The notes under the pieces are model-generated. The model saw only the letters and a list, made by a program, of their open reading frames with translations. It did not search any database and was not told the DNA's origin. The position numbers were made by a program, and so were the translations under genes. From CAVQCA01 sp963710815 (GTDB taxonomy: Bacteria; Pseudomonadota; Gammaproteobacteria; UBA9214), in NCBI GenBank assembly GCA_963710815.1, contig CAVQCA010000039.1:1-64000 (forward strand): 64,000 nt of DNA. The letters are read 5' to 3'. Positions 51,275-62,392 of the stretch are shown here, one piece after another; the first letter of the stretch is position 1; the number at the start of each line of letters is the position of its first letter.

Positions 51275-51303
51275 ATTCACATGAGGTTTGTGAATTATTC
51301 ACA
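51275..51303. promoter_or_regulatory. Three TGTGAAT half-sites upstream of the FixJ-like gene
   Basis: ATTCACA at 51275-51281, TGTGAAT at 51289-51295 and ATTCACA at 51297-51303. The last two form a perfect palindrome about one base. Their TGTGA/TCACA cores match CRP half-sites, but the spacer is 5 rather than the usual 6 bases. They lie about 145-170 bases upstream of the FixJ-like start codon. Confidence 0.4.
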
Positions 51304-51307
51304 TCCC

Positions 51308-51600
51308 GGGAGCCTGTCGGGTCTGGGATGAATGGCGCTTACTTAAGGGATATCGTTCTTATATTAAAGAACCAATGGCCACGGAAGCACACGGAAAACA
51401 CGGAATATTCACAGATAATTTCTGTGTCTTCCGTGGATTCCGTGGCTATTTATCACGATTTCGACTTAAGTAAGTGCCATTCGGGTCTGGGATTGATCTA
51501 CAGCGCTGTCGGAAAAGCGGCTCATCGCCCACTGGCGGTGCCTCTCCCCGATGTCTCACAGCATGGGATCACTATCGAGCGGCCCCGTTCGTACGGGGCG
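51308..51600. repeat. Family C element interrupted by a family B element (C3)
   Basis: GGGAGCCTGTCGGGTCTGGG starts the copy. After the inserted B3 element it resumes CGGGTCTGGGATTGATCTAC, then a segment around AGCGGCTCAT and CCCCGAT. These follow the reverse complement of C1 (TCGGATTCAGGATTGATCTA, GAGCGGCTCATAGTTCCCCG). The far inverted end is not seen before ubiG, so this end is truncated. Confidence 0.65.
51330..51481. repeat. Family B element with terminal inverted repeats (B3)
   Basis: Ends AATGGCGCTTACTTAAG (51331-51347) and CTTAAGTAAGTGCCATT (51465-51481) are inverted with one mismatch. Inner arms are AATGGCCACGGAAGCACACG and GATTCCGTGGCTATT. The whole 152-bp unit is bounded by the 12-bp direct repeat CGGGTCTGGGAT (51318-51329 and 51482-51493). 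It is the best-preserved family B copy. Confidence 0.8.
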
Positions 51601-51622
51601 CATCTGATCCTTCAGCGACCGA

Positions 51623-52333
51623 TCAACCCGGTTCGAAACAGGCGAGGTAATTGACGGAGACGTCACTTCCCAGACGATATTCACGCGTCAGGGGGTTGTA
51701 GCTCATACCTGTCAGGTCGGTAAGATGTAGTCCGCTGTGACGCGCCCAGGACTCCATCTCCGACGGCCGGATGAACCTGCTGTACTCATGGGTGCCCTTC
51801 GGGAGCAGGTTCAGCAGATATTCGGCGCCGATCACCGCGAAGAGGTAGGCCCGGGGGTTGCGGTTGATGGTGGACAGGAATACCCGCCCGTCATTCCCGA
51901 TCAGCCTGGCGCAGGCCGCAATCACCGCCGCCGGGTCGGGGACGTGTTCCAGCATTTCCAGGCAGGTGACGATATCGAAACTGCCGGGCTGTTCATCGGC
52001 CAGTTGTTCCGGTGTGGCCTGACGGTAGTCGATATCGAGACTGGATTCGAGCCGGTGGAGACGCGCCACGTTCAGCGGCGACCTTCCCATGTCGATCCCC
52101 GTCACCGCGGCACCGCGACGCGCCATGGCCTCGGTCAGCAGTCCGCCGCCGCAGCCGACATCGAGGACGCGTTTTCCCGGGAGACTGGCCAATCGGTCGA
52201 TATAGTCCAGGCGCAGGGGGTTGATGTCGTGCAGGGCCTTGAACTCGCTGTTCGGGTCCCACCAGCGTGCCGCCAGTTTCTCGAACTTGGCGATTTCCTC
52301 ATGGTCTACGTTGGAGGTATTTTCGGTCATCAT
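51623..52333 (-). CDS. ubiG: Ubiquinone biosynthesis O-methyltransferase UbiG
   Basis: 236 residues: EEIAKFEKLAARWWDPNSEF, KALHDINPLRLDYIDRLASL, VLDVGCGGGLLTEAMARRGA (SAM motif I), VTGIDMGRSPLNVARLH, FDIVTCLEMLEHVPDPAAVI and GTHEYSRFIRPSEMESWARH. These are UbiG signatures; the enzyme performs both O-methylations in ubiquinone synthesis. It lies 12 bases after the mtaD stop on the same strand, a common gammaproteobacterial pairing. Confidence 0.94.
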   Translation of the reverse strand: MMTENTSNVDHEEIAKFEKLAARWWDPNSEFKALHDINPLRLDYIDRLASLPGKRVLDVGCGGGLLTEAMARRGAAVTGIDMGRSPLNVARLHRLESSLDIDYRQATPEQLADEQPGSFDIVTCLEMLEHVPDPAAVIAACARLIGNDGRVFLSTINRNPRAYLFAVIGAEYLLNLLPKGTHEYSRFIRPSEMESWARHSGLHLTDLTGMSYNPLTREYRLGSDVSVNYLACFEPG

Positions 52334-52344
52334 CGGGAGCGTAT

Positions 52345-53667
52345 TCAGTCGTCTCTCATGCCTATACGAGCCTGCCAGGCTCGCGCCCTGTGCAGGATCT
52401 CATGAATGTCCAGCGTTGTCAGTTGGCGATCCTTGAGCAAGTGCCGCCCGGCGACCCACACATCGCTCACCTTATCACGTCCGCAGGCATAGACCAGTTG
52501 GGACACCGGATCAAAGAGCGGCTGTGTCTCGATCGTGTCGAGCCGTATGGCGGCCATGTCCGCCCATTTGCCGGGAGTCAGTGATCCGGTTTGTTCACCC
52601 AGTCCCAGAGCGACGGCGCCGTTCAGCGTTGCCATCCTCAATACCTCGTGCGCGGGCAGGGCGCTGGCATCCCCGCTGACGACCTTGCCCAGCAGGGCGG
52701 CCGTGCGCATCTCTCCGATCATATCCAGGTCGTTGTTGCTCGCCGGGCCGTCCGTACCAAGGGCGATGTTGATCCCGGCCCCGGCCAGTTCCACCGCCGG
52801 GCAAAACCCGCTGGCGAGTTTCATGTTGGATTCCGGGCAATGCACGATGTGGCCGCCGGCGCCGGCAAAACCGGTGATTTCCTCCCGCCCCAGCTGGGTC
52901 ATGTGCACGGCCATCAGGACGGGCGACACCAGGCCGAGTTCCTGCAGGCGTTCCAGCGGACGCAACCCGGTAAGTTCCACGGCAGTGCTGATTTCTTCCC
53001 TGGTTTCGTGCACATGCATATGTACGCCGATGTCCAGTTCGTCCGCCAGTACGCGGATGCGTTCGAGCGGGGCGTCGGAGACCGTATAGGGGGCATGCGG
53101 GGCGAACGCGGTGTGGATCAACGGGTCGCCGCGGTAATGGTCGTATACGGCCAGACCCTTGGAAATGTAGTCGTCGGCGTCCTGTGCCCAGACCGTCGGG
53201 AAATCGATCACGATGAGTCCGACGCAGGCGCGCATGCCGCAATGGGTCGCGACGCGTGCGGTCACGTCGGGAAAAAAATACATGTCATTGAAGCAGGTCG
53301 TACCGCCGCGGAGCATCTCCGCCATGGCGAGGCGGCTGCCGTCATGTACAAACTCCTCGTTTACCCAGCGCGATTCCGCGGGCCAGATGTGGTTATGAAG
53401 CCACTCATTGAGCGGCAGATCGTCCGCGAGTCCGCGCAGCAGGGCCATGGCGGCATGAGTGTGTGCATTGACCAGACCCGGGATCAGCAGGTGCTGGTCG
53501 AGTTCGTGTTCGACCATCGCGGAATACAGGCCGCGCGCCTGATCGGTTGGCAGGATGGCCAGGATCCGTCCTTCATGGACGGCGAGGCTGTGGTGTTCGT
53601 AGACGCACTGGTCGGGCTCCACCGGGACGATCCAGCGCGCATGAATGAGTGTGTCTATAGTCTGCAT
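52345..53667 (-). CDS. mtaD: 5'-methylthioadenosine/S-adenosylhomocysteine deaminase (TRZ/ATZ family)
   Basis: A 440-residue amidohydrolase: LLIPGLVNAHTHAAMALLRG (HxH), LADDLPLNEWLHNHIWPAES, GTTCFNDMYFFPDVTARVAT, VHMHVHETREEISTAVELTG, GHIVHCPESNMKLASGFCPA and ALGTDGPASNNDLDMIGEMR. All metal ligands are visible. It deaminates MTA or SAH; with mtnA 900 bases away it belongs to methylthioadenosine salvage. It is upstream of ubiG, whose reaction yields SAH, so the pairing is functionally sensible. Confidence 0.9.
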   Translation of the reverse strand: MQTIDTLIHARWIVPVEPDQCVYEHHSLAVHEGRILAILPTDQARGLYSAMVEHELDQHLLIPGLVNAHTHAAMALLRGLADDLPLNEWLHNHIWPAESRWVNEEFVHDGSRLAMAEMLRGGTTCFNDMYFFPDVTARVATHCGMRACVGLIVIDFPTVWAQDADDYISKGLAVYDHYRGDPLIHTAFAPHAPYTVSDAPLERIRVLADELDIGVHMHVHETREEISTAVELTGLRPLERLQELGLVSPVLMAVHMTQLGREEITGFAGAGGHIVHCPESNMKLASGFCPAVELAGAGINIALGTDGPASNNDLDMIGEMRTAALLGKVVSGDASALPAHEVLRMATLNGAVALGLGEQTGSLTPGKWADMAAIRLDTIETQPLFDPVSQLVYACGRDKVSDVWVAGRHLLKDRQLTTLDIHEILHRARAWQARIGMRDD

Positions 53668-53742
53668 GCAACGAATCCGGGTATTTCATGCAAGCGGCGA
53701 GTATAGCCGATCCCGTATTTATCCGGCCCTTCGACACGCAAT

Positions 53743-53773
53743 AAAAAACCCACCACCCCGCGGGGGTGGTGGG
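53743..53773 (-). terminator. Rho-independent terminator of the ompA gene
   Basis: CCCACCACCCC (53749-53759) pairs with GGGGTGGTGGG (53763-53773) around a 3-base loop. On the minus strand the stem is followed by six T. It lies 22 bases past the OmpA stop codon. Confidence 0.92.
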
Positions 53774-53795
53774 TTCAGGGGTTGATGCCTGCGGA

Positions 53796-54422
53796 TTACT
53801 TCGGCGTTTCTACGGCAACGCTGATTTCAACCCGGCGGTTCTGGGCGCGGCCTGCGGCGGTCGCGTTGGAAGCGACCGGGTCGGCTTCACCCATGCCATT
53901 GACGTCGATGATGCCGGGGTCCACGCCTTCGCTGACCATATAATCCTTGACGGCATTGGCACGACGCACGGAAAGCTGCTCGTTGTATGCCTCCGTCCCG
54001 ATGCTGTCCGTATAGCCGACGACCTTGATGTCGATCACCTTGGACTCGCTGGACTGGATGTCCGCATCGATGTCATGAATGGACTTCTTGCCTTCCGGCT
54101 TGAGCACGGCCTTGTCGAAATCGAACAGGGCAGTAGCCGACAGGGTGTGCTTGGTGTAAACGGGAACGGGCGGCGCGGCCGGCGCGGGCGGTGCTTCCGT
54201 TACCTCCGGGAACAGCTCCGGATCGCATTCCTTGGTCGCCGTTTCCTTGCTCCAGGAAGAGGTCCTGACGCAGCGTCCCGAGCTGTCGGTGATGTAATGC
54301 CCGCTGCTGTCACCGACATAAGCCTCATTCGCCATACCACCTTCGTGGGCCATGGCAATGCCTACCATCAGCATCGACGAGGCGGCTACGCCCAGCATGG
54401 TTGCAAGACAGATTTTGTTCAT
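53796..54422 (-). CDS. OmpA-family peptidoglycan-binding protein
   Basis: 208 residues: signal peptide (MLGVAASSMLMVGIAMA), a short module YVGDSSGHYITDSSGRCVRT and a Pro/Ala linker (PPAPAAPPVPV). The OmpA-C domain has ATALFDFDKAVLKPEGKKSI, KVVGYTDSIGTEAYNEQLSV, RRANAVKDYMVSEGVD and GRAQNRRVEISV. There is no beta-barrel, so it is a soluble periplasmic or lattice protein that binds peptidoglycan. The N-terminal module with its Cys pair is shared with the gene at 1860-2988. It has its own strong terminator, suggesting high expression. Confidence 0.9.
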   Translation of the reverse strand: MNKICLATMLGVAASSMLMVGIAMAHEGGMANEAYVGDSSGHYITDSSGRCVRTSSWSKETATKECDPELFPEVTEAPPAPAAPPVPVYTKHTLSATALFDFDKAVLKPEGKKSIHDIDADIQSSESKVIDIKVVGYTDSIGTEAYNEQLSVRRANAVKDYMVSEGVDPGIIDVNGMGEADPVASNATAAGRAQNRRVEISVAVETPK

Positions 54423-54551
54423 TGAATACCGCTCCTGTGAATGTGAACGAATAAACCAAACTCCAGTCGCGGTATTTTAGACAGTTATCGTGGACAAGGC
54501 CAGTGTTTTTATTGTGTTTTTGGCCAATTAAAATCACGTAGAATCATCTTC

Positions 54552-55646
54552 ATGGAGTATGCAGACAAAGATGAGTCGATTTCCCCGGAGAGCACCGGCG
54601 ACGTGCATGATTCCATCCGCCCGATCCAGTGGGTGACAAACCGGCTGTGTCTGCTCGACCAGCGCCGACTGCCCTTCGAGGAACACTACCAGTACCTCGA
54701 CGATGTCGTTGACGTCGCCGGGGCGATCCGGGACATGGTTGTGCGTGGCGCCCCGGCCATCGGCATTACCGCGGCCTATGGCGTGGTGCTCGCCGCCCGC
54801 CGGCGTTATGCGGAATCTCCCGAAGGGTGGCGCGCTCCACTGACGGGTGATATCCGGGTGCTCGCCGCCGCGCGGCCGACGGCGGTGAACCTGTCGTGGG
54901 CGCTGCGGCGCATGGCGCGGCGCATCGACACGATAACGGGTGATCCGGTCGATGAATTGCTGGATGAAGCGCACCGGATCCACACGGAAGACCTCGAGGC
55001 CAACCACCGTATGGGCGAATTCGGTGCCGGCCTCATCCACGCAGGGGATTCCGTACTGACCTATTGCAATACCGGTTCACTCGCCACCGGCGGTTATGGA
55101 ACGGCGCTTGGCGTCATCCGAAGCGCCTGGCGGACGGGCCGGCTTGAACGCGTCTTTGCCGGTGAGACGCGCCCCTGGCTGCAAGGGGCACGTCTGACGG
55201 CCTGGGAGCTCACGCGTGACCGGATACCCGTTACCCTGATCACGGACAACTCGGCCGCCTTCCTGATGCAGCAGCGGCAGGTACAGTGGGTCATCGTCGG
55301 CGCCGACCGGGTGACGGCCAACGGAGACGTGATCAACAAGATCGGAACCTATAACCTGGCGATCAGCTGCCGCCATCACGGCGTCGGATTCATGGTGGCC
55401 GCCCCCTGTTCCACGCTGGATTTCACGCTTGCCGGTGGTCAGGCCGTAGAGATCGAGCACCGCCCTGCCGACGAGGTGCTGACCCTGGCCGGCCGGCGCA
55501 TCGCCGCCGACGGCGCCACGGCGTGGAACCCGGCCTTCGATATCACCCCGGCTGAACTGGTGGATTGTCTGGTCACCGAAAATGGCGTCATTCAGGCGCC
55601 GGATACAAAAAAGCTGGCCAGTCTCAAACCTCCATCACCAACCTAG
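54552..55646 (+). CDS. mtnA: S-methyl-5-thioribose-1-phosphate isomerase
   Basis: 364 residues: VRGAPAIGITAAYGVVLAAR, TYCNTGSLATGGYGTALGVI-type catalytic Cys block (visible as LTYCNTGSLATGGYGTALG), VFAGETRPWLQGARLTAWEL, VIVGADRVTANGDVINKIGT (catalytic Asp) and FMVAAPCSTLDFTLAGGQAV. It converts MTR-1-phosphate to MTRu-1-phosphate in methionine salvage. The last codons ACC TAG belong to the left CAACCTAG direct repeat of element A6, so the element inserted exactly at the gene's end without changing the protein. Confidence 0.93.
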   Translation: MEYADKDESISPESTGDVHDSIRPIQWVTNRLCLLDQRRLPFEEHYQYLDDVVDVAGAIRDMVVRGAPAIGITAAYGVVLAARRRYAESPEGWRAPLTGDIRVLAAARPTAVNLSWALRRMARRIDTITGDPVDELLDEAHRIHTEDLEANHRMGEFGAGLIHAGDSVLTYCNTGSLATGGYGTALGVIRSAWRTGRLERVFAGETRPWLQGARLTAWELTRDRIPVTLITDNSAAFLMQQRQVQWVIVGADRVTANGDVINKIGTYNLAISCRHHGVGFMVAAPCSTLDFTLAGGQAVEIEHRPADEVLTLAGRRIAADGATAWNPAFDITPAELVDCLVTENGVIQAPDTKKLASLKPPSPT

Positions 55647-55774
55647 TGTCCGTCCATAAAGAAATAAACTCACCGCAAAGGCGCAAAGAACGCAAAGTGT
55701 TTGATTGTTTTCATTAAAGAATTTCTCTGCGTGCTTTGCGTCTTTGCGGTTAAAACGGTGTTTATGGACGGACA
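55647..55774. repeat. Family A MITE-like element A6 (best copy)
   Basis: The element is 128 bp with perfect 14-bp ends TGTCCGTCCATAAA (55647-55660) and TTTATGGACGGACA (55761-55774). Inner arms are CACCGCAAAGGCGCAAAGAA and GTGCTTTGCGTCTTTGCGGT around an AT-rich loop. The octamer CAACCTAG occurs immediately before (55639-55646) and after (55775-55782), a perfect target-site-type duplication that includes the mtnA stop codon. There is no coding capacity. Confidence 0.88.
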
Positions 55775-55782
55775 CAACCTAG

Positions 55783-56117
55783 GGCCGCTCCGAAGAAATT
55801 CGAATCGACTTGCAGGGCCGGGGTTGCCCGCGAACAGGGTGTTGCTGATCAACAGGTTCGCGGGTGCCCGGTGAGTCTCCGGGGACAACCAGGTCCGCCC
55901 CCGCAGTGGATATCCCGGGTGTTCAGGTTGCCCCATAATCGATGACGCCGGCGCGAGGGCTGCGGATGCCCCGCAAAACGCCGGACATCCCCCGGACAGG
56001 CCCCGATGTAGCGGGGGGCGTAGTGTGCTAAGATCCCACGTCTTTCCTGCCGCTGCCCGGCAGGCAAGGCCCGATTGCCCTGCGCATAAAATCTAAGGAT
56101 ATTCCCGTTCCTGCCAC
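55783..56117 (+). other. Leader region of gyrA; no gene seen
   Basis: Between element A6 and gyrA I find no convincing gene. A minus-strand reading around 55800-55870 (NLLISNTLFAGNPGPASRFE) looks faintly protein-like but has no family. The gyrA promoter should lie here; AAGGATA at about 56095-56101 is a possible but distant ribosome-binding site. Confidence 0.4.
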
Positions 56118-58697
<2,580 letters not shown>

Positions 58698-58757
58698 ACC
58701 GGTACCGGGACGGCGCTGCGGACGGGTGGTTTCATATCATTATCTGATGAGGTTGTG

Positions 58758-59840
58758 ATGACGGATATCTATAATTTCAGCGCCGGGCCGGCGGTCCTGC
58801 CGCATCCGGTGCTGGTGCGCGCGCGCGATGAGCTTGTGGACTGGCAGGGTTCGGGTATGTCGGTGATGGAGATGAGCCACCGCGGCAAGGAGTTCCTCTC
58901 GATCGCGGCGCAGGCCGAGGCCGACCTGCGTGAACTGATGGGGATCGGCTCCGACTATCACGTGCTGTTCCTGCAGGGTGGCGCCACCAGCCAGTTCGCC
59001 ATGGTGCCGATGAATCTGCTGCGCGGGCGCACGCAGGCCGACTATGTCAACACCGGCGCCTGGTCCAGGAAGGCGATCGGCGAGGCGAAGCGCTACTGTT
59101 CGGTGAATGTTGCGGCCAGCTCGGAGGTCACGAAATTCACCACGGTTCCGCCGCAGGACACCTGGAAGCTGGATCCGGCAGCCGCCTATGTGCATTACAC
59201 TCCCAATGAAACCATCGGGGGTGTCGAATTCGACTGGATACCCGATACCGGCGGGGTGCCGCTGGTTGCGGACATGTCGTCGACGATCCTCTCCCGGCCC
59301 GTGGATGTGTCACGGTTCGGCCTGATCTATGCCGGTGCACAGAAGAATATCGGGCCGGCCGGCCTCACGGTGGTCATCGTTCGCAAGGACCTGGTCGGTG
59401 AGACCCTTGCCGGTACACCCTCGATGTTCGATTACCAGAAGCACGCGGACAACGGCTCCATGCTCAATACCCCGCCGACCTACAGCTGGTACCTGGCCGG
59501 TCTCGTGTTCCAGTGGCTAAAGGATCAGGGCGGGGTAGAGACCATGGCGGTCATCAATCAGCGCAAGTCCGAGGTGCTCTATGACGCCATCGGCGCCAGC
59601 GACTTTTATCATTGTCCCGTCGATGCCGCGTGCCGTTCCCGTATGAATGTGCCATTCACCCTGACCGACGCCGCGCTCGACGCGGATTTCCTCGCCGGGG
59701 CGACGGCGGCCGGACTGCTCGGTCTCAAGGGACACCGCTCCGTCGGCGGCATGCGCGCCAGCATCTACAACGCCATGCCGGAGGCGGGGGTCGCCGCGCT
59801 GGTCGATTTCATGAAGGAGTTCGAGCGCACCCGCGGATAA
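58758..59840 (+). CDS. serC: Phosphoserine aminotransferase
   Basis: 360 residues: YNFSAGPAVLPHPVLVRARD, GSGMSVMEMSHRGKEFLSIA, HVLFLQGGATSQFAMVPMNL, VADMSSTILSRPVDVSRFGL, IYAGAQKNIGPAGLTVVIVR (PLP-binding Lys in AQKN) and GGMRASIYNAMPEAGVAALV. It serves serine synthesis and, with PdxB-type steps, vitamin B6. ATG 58758 is preferred over GTG 58755; GATGAGG lies upstream. Element A7 separates it from serA. Confidence 0.95.
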   Translation: MTDIYNFSAGPAVLPHPVLVRARDELVDWQGSGMSVMEMSHRGKEFLSIAAQAEADLRELMGIGSDYHVLFLQGGATSQFAMVPMNLLRGRTQADYVNTGAWSRKAIGEAKRYCSVNVAASSEVTKFTTVPPQDTWKLDPAAAYVHYTPNETIGGVEFDWIPDTGGVPLVADMSSTILSRPVDVSRFGLIYAGAQKNIGPAGLTVVIVRKDLVGETLAGTPSMFDYQKHADNGSMLNTPPTYSWYLAGLVFQWLKDQGGVETMAVINQRKSEVLYDAIGASDFYHCPVDAACRSRMNVPFTLTDAALDADFLAGATAAGLLGLKGHRSVGGMRASIYNAMPEAGVAALVDFMKEFERTRG

Positions 59841-59872
59841 TGCAGGGCTCAATATGCTTAGAGGATATTCAG

Positions 59873-60002
59873 TGCTCGTCCAATAATCACCGTTTTCAAC
59901 GCAAAGGCGCAAAGAACGCAAAGTGTTTAATCGTTATTAGCAAAAGAATTTCTTTGCGTCCTTTGCGTCTTTGCGTTGAGTTTGTTTCTATATGGATCGA
60001 CA
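59873..60002. repeat. Family A element A7
   Basis: About 130 bp. Ends TGCTCGTCCAATAA and TATATGGATCGACA are decayed. Arms are TTCAACGCAAAGGCGCAAAG and CTTTGCGTCTTTGCGTTGAG. The orientation is opposite to A6. Flanking octamers ATATTCAG and TTATTTAT share only 5 of 8 bases. It ends 30 bases upstream of the serA start codon. Confidence 0.7.
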
Positions 60003-60032
60003 TTATTTATCGGGTTCCACACAATCGACAAC

Positions 60033-61202
60033 ATGCCTATGTACAAGATCCTGACACTCAATAATATCTCACCGGCCGGGCTGGGCCACCTGCCACGGGA
60101 GAGCTACGAGGTGGCCTCCGAAATCCAGCACCCCGATGCCATCCTGCTGCGCTCCTTCAACATGCATGAACTGGACATTGCCCCGACGGTGAAGGCTATC
60201 GGGCGCGCCGGGGCCGGCGTCAACAATATCCCGGTCGAGCGCATGAGCAAGACCGGCATCCCGGTATTCAACGCCCCGGGAGCGAATGCCAACGCGGTCA
60301 AGGAGCTGGTGATCGCCGGTATGCTGATGGGCGCGCGCAATCTCTGCCAGGGGTGGGATTTCGCCCGCAACCTGGAGGGTGATGACACGGAAGTCCACCG
60401 GCAGGTCGAGGCCGGCAAGAAACGGTTCGTCGGTGTTGAGCTGCCAGGCAAGACCCTGGGGGTTGTCGGATTGGGCGCGATCGGTGTCCAGGTAGCCAAC
60501 GGTGCGCTGGCGCTCGGCATGAATGTCATCGGCCTGGATCCGGATATCACGGTGCAGCGCGCCTGGGAGGTGTCCTCGCAGGTGCGCAAGGCGGCCAGCA
60601 TCGAAGAACTGCTGATGAATTCGGACTTCGTGACCTTTCACGTGCCGCTGGTGGATGCAACCCGCAGGATGATCAACGAAGATCGGTTGAAGCTGATCAG
60701 GGACAACACCGTCATACTCAATTTCTCGCGCAACGGCGTGGTTGACGACGCCGCCGTTGTGGCGGCAATCGACGCGGGCAAGGTGTATGCCTACGTCTGC
60801 GATTTTCCCAGCAACCTGCTGAAGAACCATCCCCGCGTCATCACCCTGCCGCACCTCGGTGCCTCCACGCACGAGGCGGAGGAGAACTGCGCGGTCATGG
60901 TCGTCGAGCAGGTCAGGGATTTTCTCGAGCACGGCAATATCCGCAATTCGGTTAACTTCCCGGAACTGTTCATGCCGCGCAACGGGGCATTCAGGGTGGC
61001 GATCGCCAATGAGAATGTACCCAACATGCTCGGCCAGATCTCGACCTGCATGGCGGACGCCGGCCTCAATATACTCGACATGCTCAACAAGTCGCGCGGC
61101 GGACTGGCCTACACCCTGGTCGATGTCGATGCGCCGCTGGGGCCGGAATGTCTCGGACGCATTTCGGAAATCAAGGGTGTGCTCACCGTGAGGGCTCTGT
61201 GA
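60033..61202 (+). CDS. serA: D-3-phosphoglycerate dehydrogenase (ACT-domain type)
   Basis: 389 residues: ILLRSFNMHELDIAPTVKAI, GRAGAGVNNIPVERMSKTGI, LGVVGLGAIGVQVANGALAL (NAD loop), VILNFSRNGVVDDAAVVAAI, VITLPHLGASTHEAEENCAV (catalytic His), and a C-terminal ACT domain (FRVAIANENVPNMLGQISTC) for serine-type feedback. It catalyses the first step of serine synthesis. Placement after serC fits. The ATG at 60033 is chosen at the family start; an ATG at 60039 is possible. No clear Shine-Dalgarno remains after A7. Confidence 0.93.
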   Translation: MPMYKILTLNNISPAGLGHLPRESYEVASEIQHPDAILLRSFNMHELDIAPTVKAIGRAGAGVNNIPVERMSKTGIPVFNAPGANANAVKELVIAGMLMGARNLCQGWDFARNLEGDDTEVHRQVEAGKKRFVGVELPGKTLGVVGLGAIGVQVANGALALGMNVIGLDPDITVQRAWEVSSQVRKAASIEELLMNSDFVTFHVPLVDATRRMINEDRLKLIRDNTVILNFSRNGVVDDAAVVAAIDAGKVYAYVCDFPSNLLKNHPRVITLPHLGASTHEAEENCAVMVVEQVRDFLEHGNIRNSVNFPELFMPRNGAFRVAIANENVPNMLGQISTCMADAGLNILDMLNKSRGGLAYTLVDVDAPLGPECLGRISEIKGVLTVRAL

Positions 61203-61276
61203 CCGCCCGCACCCGTGTCCGGGCCAACGCCGCACCTCGCTGTGCCGCGCGCCGGATGCTCCCCGTTGCCTGAACC

Positions 61277-62362
61277 ATGTCCGCCGAAAAGAAACTCGAT
61301 GCCTTGCGCGACCGGATCGATGTGCTGGATGAACAGATCCAGCAGTTGATCACCGAGCGCGCCAGTTGCGCACGGCAGGTCGCGGAGGTGAAGACCGAAC
61401 AGGGCGAAAACGCAGATTTCTATCGTCCGGAACGGGAGGCCGAAGTCCTGCGACGCGTCAGTGAAAGAAACACCGGGCCGCTTCCCGTCGAGGAGATGGT
61501 GCGCCTGTTCCGGGAAATTATGTCGGCCTGCCTGGCGCTGGAAAAACCCCTGTCGATCGCCTTCTTCGGTCCGGAAGGCACCTTCACCCAGGCGGCGGCT
61601 CTGAAACACTTCGGCCATTCCGTAAGTACCCTGGCACTGGACGGAATCGATGCCGTCTTCCGGGAAGTGGAGGCCGGCGCCGCCGATTACGGCGTTGTCC
61701 CGGTCGAGAACTCGAGCGAGGGCGTCATCACCCACACACTGGACATGTTCCAGCGCTCACCGCTTGGCATCTGCGGGGAAGTCGAACTGCGCATCCACCA
61801 TCATTTGCTGGCGGCGAACGCAGAGCGCTCCGGAATCAGGCGTGTACTGGCCCATCAGCAGGCGCTGGCCCAGTGTCGCGGCTGGCTGGATGCCAATCTG
61901 CCGCAGGTCGAGCGCATTGCGGTTGCCAGCAATGCCGAGGCTGCCCGCCTGGTCGTGGATCAGTCGGGCGATGCCGCCATCGCGGGGGAAATGGCCGCCG
62001 AGTTGTATGGCCTGATGACGGTTGCCCGCAATATCGAGGATCAGCCGGACAATACCACCCGCTTTCTCGTCATCGGCAATCAGCGTGTCCTGCCCAGCGG
62101 GGTGGACAAGACCTCGATACTGGTTTCCGTACACAACCAGCCGGGCGCGCTGTTCGGCCTGCTCCAGCCGATAGCGCAGAATGGCATCAGCATGACCCGT
62201 ATTGAGTCCCGTCCATCCCGCCAGGGCGTGTGGCAATACATGTTCTATATCGATCTGGAAGGGCATCGCAATGATGCGCCGGTGGCGGCGGCGCTGGCGG
62301 AGCTGAAGAACCAGGCATTTGTGGTCAGGGTGCTCGGATCCTATCCCCGGGCCGTCCTCTAG
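61277..62362 (+). CDS. pheA: Chorismate mutase/prephenate dehydratase (P-protein)
   Basis: 361 residues: AroQ chorismate mutase (LDALRDRIDVLDEQIQQLIT, YRPEREAEVLRRVSERNTGP), prephenate dehydratase (IAFFGPEGTFTQAAALKHFG, YGVVPVENSSEGVITHTLDM, PDNTTRFLVIGNQ) and an ACT regulatory domain with ISMTRIESRPSRQGVWQYMF (ESRP phenylalanine site). It makes phenylpyruvate from chorismate. Its TAG stop lies in the sequence CTAGGAGCCTGTC, identical to the end of element C1. Confidence 0.95.
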   Translation: MSAEKKLDALRDRIDVLDEQIQQLITERASCARQVAEVKTEQGENADFYRPEREAEVLRRVSERNTGPLPVEEMVRLFREIMSACLALEKPLSIAFFGPEGTFTQAAALKHFGHSVSTLALDGIDAVFREVEAGAADYGVVPVENSSEGVITHTLDMFQRSPLGICGEVELRIHHHLLAANAERSGIRRVLAHQQALAQCRGWLDANLPQVERIAVASNAEAARLVVDQSGDAAIAGEMAAELYGLMTVARNIEDQPDNTTRFLVIGNQRVLPSGVDKTSILVSVHNQPGALFGLLQPIAQNGISMTRIESRPSRQGVWQYMFYIDLEGHRNDAPVAAALAELKNQAFVVRVLGSYPRAVL

Positions 62363-62380
62363 GAGCCTGTCCAGGTAAGG
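62359..62380. repeat. Solo family C terminal sequence (C2)
   Basis: CTAGGAGCCTGTCCAGG matches the first 13 bases of the C1 inverted end, then AGG, with the middle missing. No second end follows because hisC begins at once. Like C1, it begins with the TAG stop of the gene before it. Confidence 0.5.
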
Positions 62381-62392
62381 ATGATACCGCGT

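Noticed and set aside
51189..51622. Small frames upstream of the FixJ-like gene (51024-51654)
   Set aside because: They are assembled from repeat families B and C and end inside them.
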